Shown piece after piece: positions 11,801 to 31,929 of a stretch of DNA of 64,000 bases. Position numbers and translations under genes: made by a program. The stretch lies in assembly GCA_964035795.1 (NCBI GenBank), contig OZ038324.1, positions 4,646,680-4,710,679 of the forward strand, in the 5' to 3' direction. The notes below the pieces were generated by a model. It saw only the letters and a list, made by a program, of their open reading frames with translations. It made no database searches and was not told the origin of the DNA. How positions within the stretch are numbered: the stretch's first letter is position 1; every line of letters begins with the position of its first letter. Source of the DNA: Pterobdella sp. o SKG-2022. Lineage: Eukaryota > Annelida > Clitellata > Hirudinida > Piscicolidae.

Positions 11801-13900
11801 GCTGGACATTCAGTACAGAACAAGTTGTTTTTTCTTTCGATTTTTTTTATATTTATTCATAAGTTTTTATTGATTAATAAACTTTGCAAAAAATTATATT
11901 CAATGAAATCTTAAATATTTAATTTTAAGCATCCATAACAAATAAACTGAAAAGTTATATTTGATTAAAAACTCATGTTTTAAACTTCGATGAGTACAAT
12001 CTAATTGATAATCCCATTAACTTCTAATAAAAACTTGAAACAAAATACTCGTTAGGTGTTGTTGAAACCTAGTCATCAAAACGTCATATTGGACCACTAC
12101 ACTCAGAGCGGCCAGTGGACGGTCACTAACTCTTCTGTCAGTTTTACTCATGGTCAACTTGGGGTTTATGGATGAGTTCACATTAAAAACGTTCTAGGAG
12201 TATAGCTTATAGACAAGTTATTCCATGGGTTTTTTGTGTTTAATACTTCTTTTGTAAGTAATGTTTTTCATTATAACTTTTTTTCTAACTGTTTTTTAAT
12301 AGTTTCATTTTGAAAATTTGTCAATAACTTTCGGCAAGTTTAAGCTTAAAAAATCCAGCACTATACATTTATCCACGCTGTAATTTGCTAAACACAACAA
12401 TATTCAATCAATACATGATAAGGTGTCAGAAAACTTCAGGATCCACGGGACTTCAGCCCGATCCTTCTCAGAAATTAGTTACACTTTTTTCTTGAAAAGA
12501 AACCCTGTGTACTTTGTCACCTACTTTATCTATCCCCTTTTGGTCATTTCATTCATAATTTTAATACCTTTCTTCCTCCCGTTCAGTTCGAAGAAAAAAA
12601 TTGATTTGAGTACTACGATTTTTTTGTCTTTTTTTTTGCTAATGGGATCCGTGCGACAATACCTGCCTGAGACATCCAAGTATACACCTTACGTTGGTGG
12701 GAAAATTAAGTCATTATGTTGTGAAATATATCATTAATGAAGAAATTTTTTGATAAACTCAAACTAAAATTTTTGAAAAGCTCAACTTTGTCATAAGTCA
12801 TCAGTATTTCAAATAATTTTTCATTCTATATCATAACATCAATTTGAAATCGAAAAAATAATTTTGTATTATTTTAATATAGAATTGCTTCCAAGTTCAT
12901 TTCACATTTTTTTATATAATAAAATTAATTTGAAATTTGAAAAAACTAATTCACTTTCAAATCAATCCTCAATACACAATATAAAAATCATTTTAAAAAA
13001 ATCTAAAAAAAACACGTTACAATCACAGGAACATTCGTCTACACAGTAATGATAATGTCAGCTTCAACCATCCTCACATCCATTTTCGTCATTGCACTCC
13101 ACCTCAGGGATCCGTCTAGAGCCCCTCCTAAATGGGTCCAGAAGTTGGTCTTCTGTGGGCTGGCCAGGTTTGTCTATCTCAAGGCTTATACTTCCTGGTA
13201 TTTGAACCACCATAGCACGTTGGAGTATACGAATACTAGTGTTTCCAATGAGAGGTTGGGACAGGTATTAAAGAAAAATATGGCTTCTAGTGTAGCTGCG
13301 GTGATTCTGCAGCAATGGCGAGAAAAAAACCCAGGTCAGAGTATCAATCTTGATCAAATTAATGACAAAAACGAAAAGATTAAACTGAATTGCTTGTCTC
13401 ACTTTACTGCAACTTTCGAAAACCAAGCTTCACAAGACGTCATTCAAAAGTTTCTTACAAAGAAATTGGCATCAAACTCTCAAGAAGCCTCGCCTCCAAA
13501 GAATACTGAGTACCACAAAAGACGCATTCATAGATACAACAAGCTGCAATCATCGATAAAGGAGTACCAAACACTGGCTCAAAAGAAAATCAGGGTGATT
13601 AATATAACTAAAGAAATTATTCAATTGATAAATTCGATTGGAAAAATTTATTTGGGTGACTACCTCACACTATTTATTGTTATATTTCTACATTAGTTTT
13701 CTCACCATTTTATTGAATCAAACCAACAGAAAAAGCTGAACCAGCAGACGTGGGAGAAGATAGGCGTGGTAGTGAACAGAGTGATGTGTGTGGTTTTCTT
13801 GCTCACCAACATCCTGGCTAGCATGTGGATGTTGTATTTCCTTCCGGAATCTGGCCCCGATATAGCTTCAGAAATTAACCATGAGGGTGAAAGTGGTTGA
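8821..13900 (+). CDS. Nicotinic-receptor-like Cys-loop channel subunit (non-alpha type)
   Basis: Exons: 8821-8872 (signal peptide, MKYIFYFVFLVSFVLAD), probable 10005-10049, 10519-10625, 11163-11222, 11694-11823, 12056-12163, 12423-12696, 13047-13594, 13730-13900 (stop TGA). From 10519 onward every junction keeps phase. At least one exon between 10050 and 10518 is missing from the model, because the phases across it do not fit. Landmarks: WRDTFLTW, loop A WRPDLII, the Cys-loop C-x13-C (FCYLDLSYFPFDVQVC), loop B DSWTF, M1 (FVTYFIYPLLVISFIILIPF), M2 (DLSTTIFLSFFLLMGSV), M3 (VMIMSASTILTSIFVIAL), a long M3-M4 loop of about 150 residues, and M4 near the C-terminus. The adjacent cysteine pair of loop C that defines alpha subunits is absent. 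Cys-loop receptors are plasma-membrane pentameric ligand-gated channels; this one would need partners or have an unusual ligand. Confidence 0.85.
9340..9695 (+). repeat. G-rich minisatellite, 16-bp unit
   Basis: About 350 bases of a GGAGGTTGGGTGGGTT unit and close variants, more regular toward the 3' end. Because 16 is not a multiple of 3, all three forward frames stay open and give Gly/Trp/Val-rich translations that are artefacts. It lies in intron 1 of the Cys-loop receptor gene. Confidence 0.95.
10683..10856. repeat. Foldback element, type A
   Basis: Starts with TCAACAAAACATC and ends with GATGTTTTGTTGA. The arms contain TTTAACACATTTATTAAGAA and its complement, with a short centre near 10770. 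Same family as the 3934 element. Lies in an intron of the Cys-loop receptor gene. Confidence 0.8.
11284..11424. repeat. Foldback element, type B
   Basis: Nearly perfect hairpin with ~68-base arms: AGGTCAACAAACA at the left mirrors TGTTTGTTGACCT at the right, and GCTTTTCGTAAGACTAG mirrors CTAGTCTTACGAAAAG around a tiny loop at about 11354. It sits in a receptor intron and has no open reading frame. Confidence 0.85.
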
Positions 13901-15956
13901 GTTCTCAATTCCACATCATCCATTTATTTGCATTCTTATGCAAAATCGTTCTTCATACATGTTGGCTTTTCTTCTGGAACTTTATTCTTTTTCCACTCAA
14001 AAATTTTTCCATCTATTATTCTTTTTGTAAACCTCTCAAAACTTTTCTCGATTTGTTGTATAGTACTTTGAACGTTGCGAAAATGGCACTTCATAATTGC
14101 ATCATTAAAATTTACATACAATAGTTATACATTTATATTTTTTCAATATCAGAAAACAATATTATTTCAATAACTATTTGAAAACTAAGTAGAAATACGT
14201 GCTTAGCTTATGAGTTTTCTAAATTTTATCACAAAATGCAGCAAGGTAAGAGATTCCATTTTTTAGAAATTATCCTAAAATTTGAATAGATTTTGACAAT
14301 GTCATGTTTTTTGAAAAAATTTTGTTATCGATCAACTTCAAAGAATATTTGCCGACTTCAAAATGATACCTGTTGATAATGAACTTTTGATAAGGTGACT
14401 TGTTAAAATAATGGCGCAAAATGAATAAAATAATTGAGAAGGAATGAAAATTTAGTTCTAGAATTCAAAACTTTCATTTTATCAAAAATTTCTAAAATGC
14501 ATTTAAATACACCAGGCATGAAGTGGTTGAGAAATTCTTCGACAGACTTGTATGTGTCATAATTTTGTTTTCTTAGAAAACCTCAATATAATTTCACGAA
14601 AATACACAGTACAAGAGTTTTGAATGTCTTTTCAACAGTTGAAAATACTAGTTACATGTATGCTTGAATACCAAAGCTGCTAATACCAACGTTTAATATA
14701 CTAATTCTTGTTAGCCTAATTTAAATAGGAGACTAATTATAATTTCTGATCATTGAGAAAAACCTAATACTATTCAGCTTTTATTTTTTGAGCCAAACAT
14801 GAATATTCCTACGAAAAGCTTCGTGTAATAAAATAAACTCCTAAAAGTGTTTTCATTTGAATATTTAGTTTCTGAAATTTATCTCAAAATCACTGTTGAT
14901 AATATTCTCAATTTGTTGAATTTTGCCACCTTCCCGGAATCTAAAGTGCCCTCCAAAAGCTCGATTAGATTATACTTCTTTATTTTATAAGATTAAAAGT
15001 AGATTCCATTTAAATAATTACTGTCAATAAATACATCAAAAATCTATAACTCAGTATGTATATGACAAGACTATATGATCAATTTATATTTTATATTCTA
15101 TATGTCTCCTATAGAAAGCAATTTCAATATGCTTGTATGATTTCTAGTACAATCTATGCTATTATATACAGCATGAAAGCTTGGGTGAATATTATAATGA
15201 ATATAAACACAGTACTTCGGAGTGGAATTTTGTGAGTGGCGATTTAGCGAAAAAATTTGAGATATAGTTTTTACTTTTGATTTATTTTTGAACTCTTATT
15301 TAATATCAGTTTTAGTTAATTTTTTGTTTCTCTACATTATAACCGGAACTTTGTCTCAACCTTCGACATTTTAGGTTGGAAATCATGAATTATATTTGAT
15401 ACAAATAATATTATAATATTATTTGAAGGATGTCTTAAATAGGCCTATTCAAAGCTGGTTGCATTGCTTTTCTGTTTTAATTCTTGATTTATTTTGGTCG
15501 GATATAATGCTCTAAAACAGGAATGGCCCTACAATACAGAAATAATTTTAAAATAATAATTATTTGAATAAATATTAATTTGTGTTATATCTAAAAATAA
15601 AAATGGCTGAAAAATACTGTCAACGAATAAGTAATAATTTGTTTCAAGTCTAAAGATTTTAGATAGAATGAATTTGTTCAAATACATGAATCAATAGTGT
15701 TCATAATATGTTATAAAAATGCCTGAAACAAACAATTAAATGAGACAAAACAATGTTCTATTAACGATAAAATCTTGGAGCTTTAGTCACAAGATTTTAC
15801 GTTACTAACTGAATCATTTGACAAAGTAAGACTTTTTCACACAAAACTTCAGAGTATTTTTGTTGTGTTACTAAAACCTTTTTGGTCTTATTCGATTAAA
15901 GTTAATGATATGAAATCTTGAGCAGCTCATACACCACAGAGAAAACACGAGTCATA
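13901..15956. other. Intergenic, no gene seen
   Basis: AT-rich sequence between the receptor stop codon and the microprotein gene. It contains a decayed type B repeat around 14810-14875 (GAAAAGCTTCGTGTAATAAA and AAGTGTTTTCATTTGAATAT). The short open frames show no family similarity. Confidence 0.5.
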
Positions 15957-16337
15957 ATGCTTGCAGGGGTCTTAATCTTCTTCTCTTCAATGGCAACCAT
16001 TGGCGCCAAATTTGGCAACTCTTCCGTGTGAGTATTTTTTATTTTCGTGCTTTTATTTTTGTCTGAATGTATTTTTTAGATATTTCTTAATTTTAATATT
16101 AAATAAAATAGTGTAAAATGCAGAATAAACTTTTAAAATGTTAATATATAAATTAACTTTTGTGGCATTCATACACTCAAAATAAACTGATAATCTTCTA
16201 GCATTCCAGGACCTTTCCCATTGGACCACGTCGATTACATCATTATAAGCATAACTTCTATCGCAGTAGTTGCTCTTCTGGTGGCTCTTTTTGTGATCTT
16301 CATCAAGTACCGATATAAAAAAAAATGGGCAATATGA
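15957..16337 (+). CDS. Small single-pass membrane protein with signal peptide (68 aa), orphan
   Basis: Exon 1 (15957-16027) encodes a hydrophobic start (MLAGVLIFFSSMATIGA) and ends at a GT|GTGAGT donor. Exon 2 (16202-16337) follows a TTCTAG acceptor in matching phase and encodes a short Pro-rich ectodomain (VIPGPFPLDHVDY), a ~22-residue membrane segment (IIISITSIAVVALLVALFVI) and a basic tail (KYRYKKKW) before TGA. The positive charges after the membrane segment predict a type I topology with a ~25-residue exposed N-terminus and a ~10-residue cytoplasmic tail. I do not recognise a family; small regulatory membrane peptides have this general shape. Signal peptide, TM segment and splice phase all agree, so I think it is a real gene. 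Confidence 0.6.
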
Positions 16338-16793
16338 ACCTCTGCTTGATTTGCGTATATAATAGTATTAGTTTCTTTATCAATAGTCAATTGCAAACCA
16401 ATTTATTTACATCTTTTTTATTCAATTTTTTTAGAGCAGTTCAGTTTTTTTTACATTGAAAATAACTTTCAAAAATGAAATTATTATCCGTACATTCTAA
16501 GTTGAAACTGAAAATAAATGAGGCATCACTTGTTAGTTCAAAGCTTTTGAAACAAGTAAAAGTATTTCTGTTCCTTTGAAAATAAACCTAAAAATGAAAC
16601 TGCATAGAAGAATCTATATTTGCAGATCTCAAGTTAACATCATAAATGCCACACCAAATTAATATGCTTCTAGAATAGTACTCAACATTTAATTCGAAAA
16701 CAATATTTTTAATCAAAATAAACAAAAACTGAAAATCGAGACAAAATTAGACCTTCTATTTCCATCTGATAATATTTGCAGAAGCACCAAGCA

Positions 16794-16802
16794 TATATAA
16801 AG
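16794..16802 (+). promoter_or_regulatory. TATA box of the secreted-protein gene
   Basis: TATATAAAG about 100 bases upstream of the ATG at 16904. A start site about 30 bases further on would give a short 5' leader without an intron. Confidence 0.6.
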
Positions 16803-16903
16803 GGCTGATAAAGAAATACCATCAGTTTTTTATTGAAGCAATATTAAGAAATCCTGATCCGAACAAACCTTGCGATAAAACAAAACGATTGAATATTTTT
16901 TGT

Positions 16904-17389
16904 ATGATGAGAAATTTGAAGGTGTTAGTGTTATTTGTGATGATGTGCAATGTCACCATCACTAAATCGTTCAAACTCCGTAAGAGACCAGTCAAACATT
17001 ATGATAGTGTAGAGAGGAACCATTACAAAGCAACAACGAATACACAAAAAAACAACATTGAAGATACTATTGAAAGTATATTAGATGAAAAACTAGCTCG
17101 AAATCATTTTGCAATAGAAAAAATAATACAACAAAACAGCAGGTTGCTAGATGAGATCAAATATTTAGAAAAGCGTGAAATTCAACTAGAGGAAGAAATG
17201 CAACAATTAAAATTATCAAAAATGATATCCGTCTTGATTCAACCTCGAGAACTTCACAGGGACACAACACACAATCCAACAAGGCGCAGAAGTGCAGTAA
17301 AGAGATATCGGAGACGACATCGAAGACACGAGGATAGCGTGCTACCCCGATGGGACATTTACAGGTCCATCATTGAAGAACCGTGCTGA
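16904..17389 (+). CDS. Secreted basic coiled-coil protein, 161 aa, orphan, single exon
   Basis: An intronless frame from ATG 16904 to TGA 17389. Residues 1-22 form a signal peptide (hydrophobic VLVLFVMMC core). The next residues are basic (FKLRKRPVKH). Residues ~50-105 have heptad-like hydrophobic and charged residues (LLDEIKYLEKREIQLEEEMQ), suggesting a coiled coil. The C-terminal third is arginine-rich (RRRSAVKRYRRRHRRH) and the protein ends in EEPC with a single terminal cysteine. Several dibasic sites would suit prohormone-convertase cleavage, so a neuropeptide or secreted peptide precursor is possible, but no repeated peptide or Gly-Lys-Arg amidation signal is visible. A TATA box lies upstream and a poly(A) signal at 17473. 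No family recognised. Confidence 0.65.
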   Translation: MMRNLKVLVLFVMMCNVTITKSFKLRKRPVKHYDSVERNHYKATTNTQKNNIEDTIESILDEKLARNHFAIEKIIQQNSRLLDEIKYLEKREIQLEEEMQQLKLSKMISVLIQPRELHRDTTHNPTRRRSAVKRYRRRHRRHEDSVLPRWDIYRSIIEEPC

Positions 17390-17472
17390 AAGCTTACTTA
17401 TTCCTCTGTAAATATGAACCTTAACATCTATAGTAATCTCGTGTGACTGAAACGAATTTATTTTTGTGGTTT

Positions 17473-17478
17473 AATAAA
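17473..17478 (+). terminator. Poly(A) signal of the secreted-protein gene
   Basis: AATAAA 84 bases after the stop codon. LARS2, on the opposite strand, has AATAAA candidates at 17486-17491 and 17457-17462, so the two 3' ends overlap or abut. Confidence 0.55.
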
Positions 17479-17513
17479 AATATTTTTTATTTGAACAAAA
17501 TATTTCATGAAAA

Positions 17514-27691
<10,178 letters not shown>

Positions 27692-27935
27692 TCTTTTTAA
27701 AAAGTTCAATGTCGTGGGAATTTACTCTTATACATAACCTGATAATTTACTAAATTATCGATATAAAAATATTGATCAAAAAAAAATTCAAAATAAATAA
27801 TTTCACAATAATAATTGAACTATTTAATATATAGCATGGAATTTAAATTCTAAGCAGGCGCTTTCAACAAGCCATCACTCGCAGCTATTAACATTTAGTG
27901 CACACTGTACCAAATATCTTTGTAAAATTTGAAAA
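27692..27935. promoter_or_regulatory. Shared LARS2/UBALD bidirectional promoter region
   Basis: Only 244 bases separate the two start codons on opposite strands, so both promoters and 5' UTRs must fit here. No clear TATA box is seen for either gene. Confidence 0.7.
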
Positions 27936-28668
27936 ATGGATCCTCTCAAACAACAAGTAATGGTGAATCAGTTTGTATATGTGACAGGGTGTCGAATGGA
28001 TCAAGCTACTCAATATCTATCTTCTTCTAAATGGCATTTTGATGTAAGAATTCCACAGCGTTGTTCTTGATTCGTGTGTTTGTAAACAAAGGCTGCAACC
28101 TATATTTGGCTATAGCATGTTTAACTTATGTCTGGCCTAAAAAGACCAGAAAACATTAAAATTTTTTTTTAAATTAATAAAATTCATTTTTCCGGTTTAA
28201 AAAAATATTTTTTCAGCCTTATTGCGGCTTTCAGCTCTTTTTGAGAGCGCCAAACTTACAGCGCCTATAATCTTTTTTTATTTTTTTTTTCATATTTATC
28301 AATAAATAATTTCTTTTTAACTCCCATAGGCTGCACTCAGTACATTTTTTGAAGAAAGTAACATTCCTCCTTCACACTCAAACTTCTCATCTTGTCATTT
28401 TGAAGTAAAATTCCACTAAGAATTTGATTAATAATGAAAATTCAATCTCAAAATCATTTTTGATGGAAAAATTTTTAACTCAATTTATACTAAAACTGCA
28501 AAAATCTTTCAGACACCCATGAACACACCAGTCACACCTCCTAGCCTTCCAGAAACTATAACTTCATTTTCAAAGCTCTTCACTCCAACAGAAATTCTTA
28601 AAACAACTTCTAATGGCCTGCAGCCATCACAACCACCTTCTCACTCACAACATTTAAACAAACAGTAG
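27936..28668 (+). CDS. UBALD: UBA-like domain-containing protein (UBALD/FAM100 family), 112 aa
   Basis: Exons 27936-28043, 28330-28404 and 28513-28668, all phase 0, giving 36+25+51 residues. The start (LKQQVMVNQFVYVTGC, then DQATQYLSSSKWHFD) and exon 2 (AALSTFFEESNIPPSH) match the conserved UBA-like N-terminus of vertebrate UBALD1/2. Exon 3 has the TP..TPP.LP motif and a SFSKLF segment also found in that family, then a short Ser/Pro/Gln-rich tail. The protein is shorter than the vertebrate forms. The family is poorly characterised; the fold suggests ubiquitin-related binding. A poly(A) signal lies at 28677. The symbol is the family name; this is one invertebrate homologue. Confidence 0.93.
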
Positions 28669-28676
28669 ATCTATAA

Positions 28677-28682
28677 AATAAA
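28677..28682 (+). terminator. Poly(A) signal of UBALD
   Basis: AATAAA 9 bases after the stop codon; another AATAAA-like site lies near 28720. Confidence 0.55.
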
Positions 28683-30915
28683 TCTGTAAATTATTTTTTA
28701 ATGTGCATCAAAGATAAATAATAAACATTTTATATAGATCAATAAGGATTTATAGTGTTTTCATTCTGTCTTGTTTTATATCGGCATTTTAAAATGTAGA
28801 AATGAGTTTTTTTATTCAATCGTTCAACTCCATGTTAGCTTTATTTGAACATATTTTTTTATACTACAACTCGTGAGAAATTGAAAGGCATCTATAAACA
28901 TCATCAATTTTAGATGGATATCTTTTAAACGAATAAATCTTTTCACAAGCAACCTTGGTTTTAGAAAATGTTTAAAATTTCTCAAAAAAAATAGCTTTGA
29001 ATGCTTGGGCATTTTACTCCAACGTTTGATCATATTTTATGTAGAATATCTAGATACTACATATTAATTGTTTCAATAATCTAAATTCATTAACTAAAGT
29101 TTAAAATTTTTTTGAATAGTCTGTTAAAATGGAAATTTACCTAAGCCTTCTCCATAATTATTTTCTACTTTTGTTTATTACATACACAGATAACGCTTAA
29201 AACTAGGTTGCTTCAGAAGGCTTCGAACTTGTGAAAAATTATGATTGAAGAAAGCTATCGTTAAGAAGCAGGTTGAATTAAAAAGTTTGCAATAAACCAC
29301 GATTTAAACCTTCAAAGAAACTTGAAAAGACAAGTTGATATACTTGGTATGCTTGAATACAATACAAAAAATATTTTTTGAGTTATATATCAATTTGATT
29401 AAGATTTAAGAAGTCTTATAACATAAAATCAGAATATTCTTCATTTTAACGATGCTCCACTACCAAATTAAAAATCTCCACTGAACAGTTCACAATAAAC
29501 CTTGAAATATACATTTTTTTTAACGATCTGCTGTAATTTTCTTTCTTCGATACTTTAGATAATTTTAAAAACCTTCCTTCAAATTGAACTTTTGTTCAAA
29601 TGTTGAAGCCTTTGTTGAAATTATTGATTTTAAGTTTTTTTCGAGAATAACTTTAAAAAGAGGCAACATTTCAATACTATTACCTATTCAACAAAAATTT
29701 TCGACAAATTCAACTTTGACATAATCTATTAATATAATGATTTTAATAATATCTATTTACATAAAATTTTTTCATTATTAGTCAAAATTGTCGTATGAAT
29801 GAGCCGTCATAGAATTCACCACAGAAATTTATAAATGTATTTATTTAAATTGTAAGACTTAAAAATCAGACAAATTCTGCATACATCTATATCATTAAAA
29901 ACTCGTTTTTGAGCAAGTGGCTAAATAAAGCTCACAAAACGCAGATTACTCTGCAAAGACACAAAAAGAAGACATGCTTTCGTCTATAATTAAAAAGTTT
30001 TCGATAATTTCCACCTTATCATAAAGCATTAATATAAAATTATAGAAAACTTTGTTTCTACGAAAAATCTACCTTATTCGAAATTTCCCACTCTGGAGAA
30101 TTTCTTTAGAGAAGGCACAAGAGTCTTAAGCATTGATATATTGAGTATTTTGCTGTGATAAAAAAATTTATAAAACGAAAAACTCGAAAGATTGAATTCA
30201 CCCAGTCATCTATGAAAATTTAATTTCTAAAAAAGTTTCTATAAATTCGAATAATTCATTATTTTTGATCAACTACTACATGGTTGGAACACATCGAAAA
30301 TCCTTGTAAGATATATTCACGATAATACTAAAATCAAAAAGCTATAAGAGTAGTTATGAGTAAAATAAAAACGGTCGTTTTCAATAATTAAAAGCTTTGA
30401 ACCAAAACCCATTCAACTGTTTCTAACTAAAATAACAACAAAGAATAGAGATGGAGTGTAACGATATACAATAAATAAACCTTTAATATGAACAATCGTC
30501 GATATGAAGACGTGAAGCAAAAAACAAAAGCCTCAATCGGTTAACGCTTTGTTGAAACTTTTAGATGAAAGATTTGAAGGTTTAGTTAAAAAAGTGGAAA
30601 AGTTTGCATATTCAGCAATGATAATAAAACAATAGCTAAAACTCACTGTTAGACTTGAAAAAGCTAGAAGGAAATATCAAATAAGTAATATATTAGAAAA
30701 AATGCAGTAAAGACAATAAATAAAAAAATTATTTTTATATGTGTCACAAATCCAACAAGATTTTATCAAAATATACCTTTTGAAATATCATTATCAAATT
30801 GAACAATGTAGAACAAACAAATTTTATAATGTAAAAAAATAATGTAGAAAGAAAAGGCACAATTCAAAAATAGTTTTCATTTTTTTGATTAAATTTTTTT
30901 ACAACATTAACCAAA
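28683..30915. other. Intergenic between UBALD and VHL 3' ends
   Basis: AT-rich sequence without convincing coding potential. It contains decayed repeat fragments, for example TTCGACAAATTCAACTTTG near 29700 (also near 55855) and a related piece near 30000. Confidence 0.5.
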
Positions 30916-31587
30916 TCATAATTCTTCAAAATCATCTATAAAATTTTCATAGGTGTAATTTTGGAAAGAGTGATAAGGGACAGGTTTAGGTTCATGTGTC
31001 AGTTGGGTGTAAAGATCACTTGGTAAATATTCTTCATTCAATGGTAGCTTATGCTTTTTTATTACTTGCATACATCTATCCATTAATCGGTAAACTGTGA
31101 TATAAAATTTGATTTTAGATATAATGAATTTGATCTAAAAATAATTTATTTTTTGGTTAATTTGTATCTTGAAGTGCAAATACATAAAATATTTCACACA
31201 AAGCTAAAAATTTTTTGAATTGGGCAAAAGGTGCCCTTATCCTAACAAAATAGTGTAAAAACCATGAATTAATTAGTAACCAGGGATTTTGATGAGAACT
31301 AAATTTCTTGAATTTAGATTCTCACACGTTTGAGGCCAGTATATATACTGGTCATTGGAAGACACCAGTTTATCACCTGTGTCATGATCTCTGAAAATCC
31401 ATGGATGACCAGCATATGAAAAAATTTCATAACTCTCTCCTTCGTTCAATATTTTGTACAAAACTCGTTCGCCTTCGAAATTAATCCAAAATATTGCTAC
31501 AGTGCGATTTGAAACGTTTTTAAAAGTTAAATAGGTAATTATATCTGATTTTATAGATTTAAGGTTTAGACCATTACTTTTAGACAT
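30916..31587 (-). CDS. VHL: von Hippel-Lindau tumour suppressor homologue, 161 aa
   Basis: Substrate-recognition subunit of the elongin B/C-CUL2 ubiquitin ligase that targets hydroxylated HIF-alpha. Exon 1 (31587-31281) encodes the beta domain and exon 2 (31094-30916) the alpha domain; the junction reads IKIP|VYRLMDRC in matching phase. Hydroxyproline-pocket residues known in human VHL are present: Tyr44 (in GERVLYKIL), Ser57, His61 and Trp63 (SYAGHPWIFRD). The elongin C-binding helix keeps the cysteine (YRLMDRCMQVIKK). The protein lacks the acidic N-terminal repeats of human VHL30 and is close in length to the short VHL19 form. ATG 31587 is the first methionine that precedes the domain in frame. 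Head-to-head with MOB4. Confidence 0.95.
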
Positions 31588-31929
31588 AGTGGCATGAAAA
31601 AACCATGAAATTAGTGTTAACAAGCACTAACAACGACAGTTTCACAAATATTTATTGTTGCAAAACATTCCTGAAACTCTAAAAAAAATTTTTATAAAAA
31701 ATTGAAAATACATAAAGAAAATCTTCTAAATTGTTTAACAACTCACATTATCTTCTAATTTTTTAAAAGTTTAGTTTAAAAAAAATTTTTCATCTTGTTT
31801 TTAATCATAAAAAAGTTTTAAATTTTTATAAGAGTTTGAATGCTCGTTTAAATAAAAAATTTTTTTATACATAAATAGTTTTAAATTATTTTCGCATATT
31901 ATCAAAACAATTTTCATTAGTTGCAAAAA
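31588..31929. promoter_or_regulatory. Shared VHL/MOB4 bidirectional promoter region
   Basis: 342 bases between two divergent start codons; AT-rich, without an obvious TATA box for either gene. Confidence 0.65.

Noticed and set aside
16889..16903. Upstream TTG start for the secreted protein
   Set aside because: The ATG at 16904 gives a normal signal peptide; a non-ATG start is not needed.
31588..31623. N-terminal extension of VHL from a TTG codon
   Set aside because: Non-ATG start outside the conserved domain; ATG at 31587 is preferred.
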